Shown in pieces: positions 53,901 to 62,397 of a stretch of 64,000 nucleotides of DNA. The notes beneath the pieces are model-generated. The model made no database searches, was not told the DNA's origin, and was given only the letters and a program-made list of their open reading frames with translations. This stretch comes from Litoditis marina (lineage: Eukaryota; Nematoda; Chromadorea; Rhabditida; Rhabditidae). A program made the position numbers and the translations under genes. The stretch lies in NCBI GenBank assembly GCA_964036275.1, contig OZ038433.1, positions 37,419,336 through 37,483,335 of the forward strand. Reading direction: 5' to 3'. The first letter of the stretch is position 1; every line of letters begins with the position of its first letter.

Positions 53901-56190
53901 GTCCCTGCTTTCTTGCTTTTAACAGAATTCCAAAAATTATACTACGTTCCAAAAAATGCTTACAGCCTGAAAAACTGAAGAACCTAAGGTAATTCAATAT
54001 ATTTCAGGAGATGAAGAATTGTTGGGGCCGACTGGTCGAATGGTTGTGTGTGCGCTGGCACTTCATGAACGCATGAACCATGGACCATGGTTCGATCTCA
54101 CTCGGCGCGGTATCTTCTTGGTAGGCCGCACGAGCTGGTAATAACGCTCACCCACCCAATAAAGTAACACACATGGCTGAAATAGTTCCGTGAAAGATTA
54201 TTATATAGTCGGACTTCACTATTGTATGCCCTACCTTCTATGGGAGCCTTTGTTCCACAAGAATGTATTGTGCTGATCGAGCAATTCATAAGTAGTTCAC
54301 TCTCCTGCAAAACAGCTTCGCCGCCTTCTGAAAGAGGTTGAGAACTATTTAATTGTTAGCGTAGAACCATCCATATTTTTAAGAGATTCGTTGTTAGATC
54401 GCAATGAACATGACTGTTCTCCAAATCTTTATCGTACATGTCACTTTTAGTTTTCGCAAATCTGATCAATGTTTCCAAAACTTGCTCATATCTTATGTTT
54501 TTAGGTAACCTTTTTTGTGAAGAGGGGAGGTCGAGGTCGTACTGCCGTAAAATCAAAAAAAACTTTGTGGTCACCCCTGATTCGTACTCATGCTTCTCGC
54601 AATCGCAACTCGCAAGTGTTTGAGAACCCTAAACCGAGTTTGTAACAAAACATCCATACACTCACCGGTCAACTATTGGACGAAAAGGAGTCTGTTTCTG
54701 GATTCGAACACGTGAAAATTGATGATTTTGGATAAAAAATAGTTTTTCAATTGTTTGATTTCCCACCCTAGATAAAAAATGATAACTGACCTCGTGCCGA
54801 GTCCTGTAACAGTCGCCTGACTCCTCTCTGAAAATAAAATATGTAAATACCAAGATCACAGACAAGTCTTCCATCACTCATGCAAATGGCGAACAAACAT
54901 TATTGAAAAGCCAGAAAAAATCGGAAAAAGGCTACTTTCTCCCTTTCTCGCCGAAAACGAAAAAATTATCTGTTTAATGCTTAAATCGTTCTGGTTACAT
55001 AGTAGGACCTTACATAATAATGTTCCCTAACCTGATCTGGAGCACCAAATTGTTCCTCGTTTTCCTGTTTGATACTGACATCTGATCGATTAGACGAAGA
55101 ACGAGTACTACCGCCAGATAGAGAAGGGCGCAGGCGGCCCCGCGGCTGAAATAAGAAGCCATAGGTGAAAAACCCGTCAAATTGGCGCTGACCCATGCTC
55201 ATTTCTGGCCCTTTTCTGAAACTTACGCTCATTTTTAAATACGAAAACTGTTTTGAACGCGGTGAACGAAAGAAATGATCAGATTCGCAGTGGTCTCAGG
55301 CCCGTTTTTGAACTATAAAATGCGACAATTGTTGAGCTGGGGTGGTTCAAAATACCGATTGTAGGAAAAACGAGCGAGTAAATGGGTTCAACAAAGCCAC
55401 CCCATGTTAGCAAGAAATCTAGCATGATCCGCCGTTTTAGACACCCTATAAAATCACCAAAAGTGAGACATTGAGGGATAACCGAAGATTTCGAAAAACT
55501 CATTTCACAAAACTCACGAAATTTGGTCCAGTTTTGATATAAAAACATAGTCAATAGGAAAATTGGACGTGTTTAATAAAAAAAAATTCGTTTGTGGTGA
55601 TGATTCAGATGTTACTGGTGTATCCTAATGATATTTATTGTGACTCACACTCTTCCTGGTGCAACCTGCTCTGCTGCCGTTGCCACCAAGTAATTTCGAA
55701 GTACGATTGGCACACGCGGGAGGCAGTGGTACTTCCCACATCAGACACTCGGCTACTCCCAATCCCTTCTGAAATGTCATGACTAAGTAGTAAGACTAAG
55801 CAGGTCTTGACTAAGAGTGTCCCAGAATAGAATGAACAAAAAGGTGTAAGAATTAAGAGATAATAACGTTTGCAGATAACCCGGAGTAGTATAAAATCTA
55901 CAACCACAATCATCTGACCGGAAGGTGATCAGAATCTGAGGTATGTTATTCTGACTTGCATTTCGATGATAGGAATACCAGGTTTGTATAAAATAACATT
56001 TAGGCAAAAAGTTGCACAATATATAATAAAAAAAAGAGAACTCCATACTCAAACAACTAACCAGAATTTTGAGAACATCCACTCCCTTCCTTCGTAGATC
56101 GTTCAACTTTGTTCCATAGATATTGACTTGTACATAGGAGAGTTCTTCATTATTTCTGTTAATCGTCCCAAACGCGGATCTGGACTTCAT
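44962..56190 (-). CDS. 19-exon gene, 863-aa nuclear-type zinc-finger protein
   Basis: Exons, 5' to 3' on the minus strand: 56190-56062, 55768-55649, 55145-55032, 54827-54791, 54327-54235, 53825-53709, 53433-53203, 53033-52935, 52571-52441, 51836-51748, 51588-51472, 49410-49274, 49021-48921, 48675-48549, 48114-47960, 47565-47165, 46861-46795, 45824-45693 and 45156-44962. All phases agree (2592 nt, 864 codons with TAA). Residues 1-730 are mostly acidic and Ser/Thr/Pro-rich and look disordered. Exon 7 has DDV repeats and exon 16 has SID/SIE-type repeats. KRKRK at about 740 could be a nuclear signal. The C terminus has a first Cys/His cluster ending LLNHVRLHW, then CPCCDYTAAVGRTVRRHFEQ with EH, a C2H2 pattern split by the last intron, and ELLQFWKTCFP. 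A DNA-binding role is inferred. The start at 56190 follows plausible acceptor sites; an earlier exon cannot be excluded. Confidence 0.8.
45217..45674. repeat. Cluster of long mono-C/G tracts in the last intron
   Basis: C-runs of 16, 14, 11 and 16 lie at 45217-45232, 45353-45366, 45412-45422 and 45439-45454, and a G-run of 13 at 45662-45674. A module CTAGGATGACCTC recurs between them. Transcription is from the minus strand, so the pre-mRNA carries long G-runs. Run lengths may be imprecise in an assembly. Confidence 0.9.
45948..46010 (+). repeat. Dispersed repeat R4, copy 2
   Basis: GGTTGTTAAAGTCGTGACTGG to TTGCCCAAACTCGAAA matches 29015-29090. It lies in intron 17 of the zinc-finger gene. Confidence 0.6.
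47620..47900. repeat. GGTTCGG/CCGAACC-rich degenerate repeat
   Basis: GGTTCGGTTTCGG and CCGAACCAACTGG motifs occur many times in both orientations, in intron 15 of the zinc-finger gene. Confidence 0.6.
50482..50551. repeat. Imperfect hairpin, about 30-bp arms
   Basis: 50482-50512 pairs with 50518-50551 (core AAACTCGAATCAAGAA) with small bulges and a five-base loop, in intron 11 of the zinc-finger gene. Such a tight loop fits a short foldback element better than a miRNA precursor. Confidence 0.8.
51863..52063. mobile_element. 201-bp hAT-like MITE with 8-bp target duplication
   Basis: The termini CATACCCTAAATGCCTCAG and, inverted, CATACCCTAAATGCTCAG are flanked by GCGGAAAT at 51855-51862 and 52064-52071. 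An 8-bp duplication is the signature of hAT elements. The interior repeats GGGGTTTTGCCC and has a G-run. It sits in intron 9 of the zinc-finger gene, 26 bp from the start of exon 10. Confidence 0.9.
54024..54210 (+). mobile_element. Candidate tRNA-derived SINE
   Basis: The tRNA-like head (54024-54106) has GGCCGACTGGTCGAATGG as an A-box region, GGTTCGATCTC as a B box, and GCCGA/TCGGC ends that can pair. A body follows, then CAATAAAGTAACA, GGCTGAAATAGTT and GAAAGATTATTAT. The same tail recurs at 62251-62321, where it leads into an (ATT)n run. It lies in intron 5 of the zinc-finger gene, in antisense orientation. Confidence 0.65.
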
Positions 56191-57989
56191 TATAATTAAT
56201 CTGGAACTGTTTGAAGTGAACTTTAGAGAAACTTGAAAATATTTTGAAGGCACAATAATTTAATGAGGACTATGAGAACTCAGCACACAGGGCACAACAG
56301 AATATTAGATTCGAGCACCACATTGCAAACTAAGTCGACTGGTCAACTTTGAGGTTTGAGCTCATGAGGTTAGCACTCTGGTTGTAAATTGGCCAGACAG
56401 CGACCACCATGCAACGATAACTGTCACACGGTATGAACGCTAATAGGGAACGGCCCAACGCAAAAAAATGGAATGAAATGGAAGTTTGGGAAGCGTTCAT
56501 ACCGTGGTCAGGATTTCTAAGAAAGTCACGACGATATATCAAGAGAAAAATATTTCTGCGAATATCAGGAGATCTCAACCACTTCGGACAACTGAAATTA
56601 CTGAAAGCGGTGCCCAAAGTTTACATTCTATATATGAATAATTCTGTAGAAAAGCGAGTATTCACAAAAAAAGACGTACAGAGTTCGTCGTCAAACAACT
56701 AAATAAGTACATAAGCAATCAGAAACATTGGTTAAAATACTATACAAATTATTTAAAATAAAATAAATAGATCGACCGTGTGCCGAAAACTTCCCTACGG
56801 CATGTGTCATGAACAATCTGTAAACGGCGTAGGGCGTTGTTGACTAGTAAGCGCGTTGAGCTAAAAAAATGTATAACCAAGACCAATATTAAAGGAGGAG
56901 ATGACTGTAGAATCTGGTCAATCTATGAATGACACAGTATATCAGTTGGTCGGATTTAGCGACATTGACTGTTTGGTGAATGAACTAACAGAGTGAGTTT
57001 GAGTGACTTCAAAGAAAACATCCTGGAATAAAGAGGAAAAACACAATTCTTCTCATAAAAGAACACTTCCTTTATTGTCAACTCGTGCACTTGTCTTACG
57101 CGTTGAGTCTCACTGTTGACCTTCATAATGCCGCACCTTTGTAGTTTGGTTCATTGTCGTCAGAACAACGAACATGAACCAAACTATAAAGTAAATGATA
57201 CAGCATGTGAATAATAATAGTACCATGTAGAGTATTTTTTCAGGATGTCATATATTACTGTTCTCTTACTTTTTTTTTTTACATTTTACGACTGTCGATG
57301 TGTTTCCGGTATTCGTTTTAAATCTCATCTCATCAACCGTACTATACATGAGCTGACTTTTCTGGTTGTGTCATAATTGGACGACCGATTATTATTAGAT
57401 TTAAAAGTAACCGATTTTTACACTCCCTCGTTGCTTCTAATTACGAATGTTGCTTCAGCTGGATCTCATGATCACGTCTCTTTCCTGTAGTTCAATGGAG
57501 TAACGTAATATCTTGGAAAACCATCTGCCCACCATATTATGGTTGTCATCGCGTGCCTTATTTCGATATTTCACTTTTTTTTTCTGTTTCAATTCTTCTC
57601 CAAAAGCCGTAATCAACTTATTCCTCTTTCCATGTACTTTTTTGTAAGTTCAATATGAAATGATTTCTTTATATTATTATAATGCTCGGGTTTACTGTAA
57701 GTTTTGAAACACGAAATCTGTAGACTCGGTTCGATTTGAAACTCCCGCGCTCTGTTGATATCTTATTCATTTTAGTATTAATTTGTTCTCAAATAAATCA
57801 TGATTGATCTAAATACTATGTTTTTCATGAAAAAAAGTAGAAATAGTTGTTTCTACTGGACATTTATTTATTTATTTTTCAACTGAAAAAATGGACATAG
57901 TAAATTATGAAATAATTATTGTTGACATAGTATAACTCAATAGATAATAATGAAATGGTGAAACTGTCAAATGTTGTAAAAAGTGGTTA
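56191..57989. other. Intergenic DNA between two minus-strand genes
   Basis: AT-rich with no supported exon. It should contain the promoter of the zinc-finger gene. The 1.8-kb gap argues against a tight operon. Confidence 0.5.
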
Positions 57990-59403
57990 TCAATCATGTA
58001 CAATGGTGAGGGTGAGATAGTTCCTTGCCTTGAGCACATCCATGAATTCTCCCTCACAATGACACGCAAATCGATCGAGCAGGTTCCAGTCATTACCTAA
58101 ATGTGCGTTTGTGTGTTTTAAACTTGATTGAAACTTTGCAGTTTCCAATTTTTTTGGTGACTTCTATATATCTCACCATTCCTAACGCTCCTACAGTACA
58201 TTTTCGAGACTTTTACAGTTCACCTTCGAAAGTTCACGATTATAGAGTTCATTGCAAAATCTAACTCTGTCGAAAATATTTAAAAGCGCTGTTTTTGATG
58301 GGGGATCAGAAACAAATGCAACATTTTTAAACCTTTCTATTAACATTTATGTTGTTAAAACGGGCTGAGTGTTGTAGTCATACTGTAGCAGTCTCAGTAG
58401 AAAAGAAAAAGTCTATATTATCGTAAAACTTACGTAGTTTATCTATGTACTTGTTGACAATCCTCTTTCCGAGTCCCGTAAATGCTGCCGTCGCATCGTT
58501 TTGCGGTTGAAACACACCGCGCTGTTTTCTACCGCGAAAAACGCCCAGGACTCTATCGAGGAAAGATGTCTCCAGCACCTAAAACACACACAAACTCCAG
58601 ATAAAACATTGTTTTAAAGATGTGCAACTGAGTTGTGCTCAAACGTTATCAGTAGGGAGTTGAGGGGAAAAGTATAGCCACCGTAGTAAAGTCGTGAAAA
58701 ATGTGATCTCTCCCTGATCAAATTCTGGCCAAGTTAGAAACTTTGTGTTCAAGCATAGAAGGGGATCACAACTTCAATGAGGTGGTGTTTTAATAGTTCA
58801 CTTCCAATTCAATGCTTTTCATCACACTTTACTAATAGGACTCGAATTGTATACAACCAAGCTCAATACCGCCGAGTTTTTGCAAAAAGCTCACTTCTCT
58901 GTTATCACTCCGTTGTAGTTGACCCTTGTACAACTTCCAATATCTTTTGGGAACGAAATCAGTCTGCTCGCTAGAGGCTGGTGCTTCAGTGGAGGTTGGT
59001 GTTGACGCTTCTTCGCCAACTTGAAATACACAAACGTTATAAATACAGGATAACAGGACAAAGACTGTGCGCGAAGTATAGTTGTGGTCATTACCTTGCT
59101 CTCGGGATGTTTTCTGTAAAGTGGATTCGTTTGCTCAGATGGTTTAATGAAGTGAACAACCGCTCATATAAATGTTTTTCTCAAAAACTCTAACATGCCG
59201 GAAAAGTGTTTTTATTATTGGCATGGATTCTGACTCTCCGTGTGACTTCAAGAACCATACTCCTGCATACGGGTTTCATAGTAGTCTGAAATTTACGACT
59301 CACTTGTTGTTTCACTCTCTTCTCTGGCGGCCTGTGTCTCGGGTAGATCTCTTATAGCACAGCTACATGTGTACGATTTGTCAATTCCATCTGGAAGACT
59401 CAT
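57990..59403 (-). CDS. Four-exon gene, 158-aa protein of unknown function
   Basis: Exons 59403-59304, 59019-58895, 58578-58434 and 58096-57990 join with matching phases (477 nt including TGA). The protein starts MSLPDGIDKSYTCSCAIRD, has an acidic Thr/Ser-rich stretch (EEASTPTSTEAPASSEQ), a basic block (RVLGVFRGRKQRG), then DKLRNDWNLLDRFACHCEGE and ends LTLTIVHD. No signal peptide or TM segment is seen, and no family is recognised. The exon 2 acceptor (TTTCAAG) is weaker than the others. Intron 3 contains a MITE. Confidence 0.65.
58177..58402. mobile_element. MITE family A, copy 2 (about 226 bp)
   Basis: The left end CATTCCTAACGCTCCTACAG is inverted at the right as TACTGTAGCAGTCTCAGTAG. It is more diverged than the copy at 61036 and fills most of intron 3 of the 158-aa gene. 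Confidence 0.7.
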
Positions 59404-60237
59404 AGGATGGTATAGTTTGAAGGTACTCAAAATCGTTTGGACCGTGACTCAACACGATTTTAAGTTTCTCAGAGGGTGGGTCATCAGCAGTTATTGTTCA
59501 AATGAACAACTTAAATTATAGGATAATGAAAGCTGCTTCTTCTGCCTTCACAACAACACAATTCGCACAACAGTCGCGTTACTGGTTAAATATTTGAAAA
59601 CACTTCTCTCGAGTATCCTTGCAATGAAAACAAATTCATGAGAAACTTTTACCATGAACAATCCACCTCTTGCTTTTGTTACTCAAAACTTAATCTAGCA
59701 AATACATCATTGTTCTCTGCGTGGTTTTCTAGTTTACTGGCTGTATAGTATTACCATTACACTACTAACGTCAAAATGAAATACCTATAAACTGAGGACT
59801 CCAGGCTGACGAGAGTACGTAGCAAGAAGAGAGAGTCGAGACTAACAGAGCCAACCGCATTGCCGTGTACTGCGTAATCCAATGATTACCTCTGTTTGAC
59901 TTAACGCAGCTTCAAATTTGAATATGGTAATTAGTTCACGGAGTGCAAACATTTGCATTGGTGGTTGTCACGTTGCAGAATTAACCTACGGACTTAATAT
60001 ATTTCCTACAAATTTAATCATTCATTGTGCGTTGTGCCCCTAATGAAATCGAATTATGTGCTAGAAAATATGTACTTGGCCTGTAGTGGGGAGTGACCAA
60101 CTCATTCTTGAAGGTTGTCTTGAAATACGTCGTCATTAACGAATTTCGATCGAAAATAATGGGATCAAACTACAAACACAGCGAAATCCATTATATAGGT
60201 GTGATTTAGGAAGAGCGCACCCTAGCATGCAAGACTC
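59404..60237. other. Intergenic DNA
   Basis: No gene is supported. GGGATCAAACTACAAACACA near 60162 resembles 17092-17116, a short dispersed repeat. Confidence 0.5.
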
Positions 60238-60420
60238 CTGGCGGCGTAGCAATCCCTCCAAAATCTTATGAGATTCCTCATGAGCCGTTCGCATGAGCTT
60301 TTCATGAGATTTCATTGATTGCTATGCTACAAAATTGAGAGTTCCCCAGTAGCTCATGAGGTATCTCATGAGAAACTCATATGAACTTTTCGTGAGACTG
60401 GAAGATTGCTACGCCGCCAG
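60238..60420. mobile_element. 183-bp MITE with 17-bp inverted ends
   Basis: CTGGCGGCGTAGCAATC (60238-60254) is exactly inverted at 60404-60420. The interior has repeated CTCATGAG/CATGAG motifs in both orientations. Confidence 0.85.
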
Positions 60421-60427
60421 TGTAGGT

Positions 60428-60505
60428 GACCACAAACTGAGTCAGAGGGTGACAGGATAGTCCAGCTCAAAGGTGAGCTTTCCATGAGACTTTGCTACAG
60501 TGCCT
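60428..60505 (+). repeat. Dispersed repeat R5, copy 2
   Basis: Matches 40463-40540, ending TCCATGAGACTTTGCTACAG. It lies directly after the 183-bp MITE. Confidence 0.65.
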
Positions 60506-61035
60506 CTTCACAGGTCTATAACTTTCTTATGAGATATCTTCTTAAATTTTTTCAGTTTGTTCTTAAATTTGTCTACTTTCAGAAAAATTTCAAGTTCGTT
60601 CCGAAACTCGATTCCCCCTCAATATCGTACAATGAGAAGCCGCGATGTTTTGTCTACGTGAGAGTGTTTGGAAAGGTGGGGAACTGATTCTATTAATTTG
60701 TTTATATTTAATCAAGAGTCTAGAGCAATAAGAGGTTAACAAGTCCCCCGGGAATGATCGTGTGAGCAGACAACCCACAGAAAATCGAGTCATCGTTACT
60801 TGATGTCTTCCTTCGTATAACAAGTCTGGAACGAACCCTTTTTCGAAAAACTAATTTGTCCAGTCTCTAATATTCTAATGCTACTTCCATCAGTACTGGA
60901 GATACAGTAAAACAGCTAAAACTGCACAAAGTTCGGTGTATGTGTTTGCACAACTTCGCATTTGCTCGTTTCGCATTTGATTCGTTAATTGCAAGTACGA
61001 CACCGTGATTCCAATTACCGCATATATAGCCTTTT
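60506..61035. other. Intergenic DNA
   Basis: Short opposing ORFs at 60484-60823 lack splice context or recognisable domains. No gene is supported. Confidence 0.5.
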
Positions 61036-61245
61036 CATTCCTACTGAGACTCCTACAGTAGGATTTGAAACTTCTATGTCGTCTTTCTCACGTACTTGTG
61101 ATCGGAAAGCCAGAGGACTTCCACACCCTATTATCGTTCTCAGGTACAATGAATATACGAGAGGATTTTTGCTGAATTAAATTCCCAGCTTCACAACTGC
61201 CTCCGGAAAATTTGTAAGGTTACTGTAGGAGTCCCAGTAGGAATG
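61036..61245. mobile_element. MITE family A, copy 3 (210 bp)
   Basis: The 25-bp inverted ends CATTCCTACTGAGACTCCTA plus CAGTA (61036-61060) and their reverse complement (61221-61245, one difference) enclose a non-coding interior. Confidence 0.9.
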
Positions 61246-61493
61246 GCGGTGTACCTCATAGCCATCATTTGAGTCACACACGCTAATTAATAAGATGACA
61301 TATGTAGCCAATAAGTATATAGGACAACAGACCGTACAGTTCTAGACTTCTAAAAGCAACCTCTTTATTTAAATTTATTTCAAGTCAATTTTGTTGTACT
61401 AATAAAACCTAATATAGTCTCACAGTCTCACACAACTGCAGAAACCTCCTGGCCCGCTGGAAATATCTTGTATTGAGCAACTCCTTTTTAATG

Positions 61494-61550
61494 TTAGTCA
61501 ATCGCACAGCCACGTGAATATGTTAAGCACAGTAAAACTCAGAAACGTGC
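61494..61550 (+). repeat. Dispersed repeat R3, copy 4
   Basis: TAGTCAATCGCACAGCCACG, then TGAATATGTTAAGCACAG and AACTCAGAAACGTGC. Confidence 0.75.
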
Positions 61551-62250
61551 CTAAAAGTGTCTGAAGATGTCATTCTGCTTTTTTGAGCGCAATTTCACCA
61601 AAAATCTTACTAGAACCTTTTACCAATATTAATCCGTGTCCTTCACCAAAATTTTTACCTAATTTTGGACAGAAACAGTAATTCGATCTTAATAAGCTTG
61701 CTCGTGTTCACATAACAAATTTTTTCTCCTGATTTCGAACTCTCAGAGTCTAAATAACTCTCAGAGTTCAAAATATGCTCTGCACTCTCAACGGTCTCGA
61801 GACGACAGAAAAAAATGTGTCTTTGTTATATCGTGTAGTACATCCGATTCGTGAGATTAGCATAATCGCGTACAATAGTTTTTAATGGATTCAGGATTAG
61901 CATTTCTTGGATGCAATAATGTGACACGCCCTTCCATTTCAGTAGGCTTATGCTTTGTGGGCTGCAAAAAGAGTTCACATCTCACGGCGTTCTCAACAAC
62001 AGCTTTATTAAATAAGGAACGAGCGTCCTCGATTTAAGACGCTCCGCAAATGATTCGCGTGAAAATGAGCGCGATACGCAGCGAAAAAGTGCTGCGACCT
62101 TTCCAAATTGCAGTGGGATACAGTGTCCCGCCAGGAAAACTTTGTGGACGGAGCTCAATACAAGTTTAATCGCAAAATGTACTGTAGACGAAACCGCCGT
62201 GATTTAATTTGCGGATACTACAATGATCACTGTCTTGGTTGCAATTGTAT
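61551..62250. other. Intergenic DNA
   Basis: AT-rich sequence; a short inverted motif GAGCGTCCTCGATTTAAGAC then GCTC lies near 62023. No gene is supported. Confidence 0.45.
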
Positions 62251-62321
62251 GAATAAAGTAACAAACGGCTGAAATAGTTGGCTTGAAAGATTATTATTAT
62301 TGTTATTATTATTATTATTAT
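62251..62321 (+). repeat. 3' tail of the candidate SINE plus (ATT)n
   Basis: GAATAAAGTAACA, GGCTGAAATAGTT and GAAAGATTATTATTATTG match the end of the element at 54024-54210. No tRNA-like head was found, so this copy is 5'-truncated or diverged. Confidence 0.65.
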
Positions 62322-62360
62322 TTAAATCGCACACTTTTTCCCCCAACGCGTTTCAGAACT

Positions 62361-62361
62361 A

Positions 62362-62397
<36 letters not shown>

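Noticed and set aside
3987..54106. True tRNA genes at 3987, 16882, 34294, 34871 and 54024
   Set aside because: Each has A/B-box-like motifs but no normal anticodon arm, and most lie inside repeats, so they were called tRNA-derived.
55783..56253. 156-codon minus-strand ORF
   Set aside because: Its first part is exon 1 of the zinc-finger gene; the rest is intron read-through past a good GTTAGT donor.
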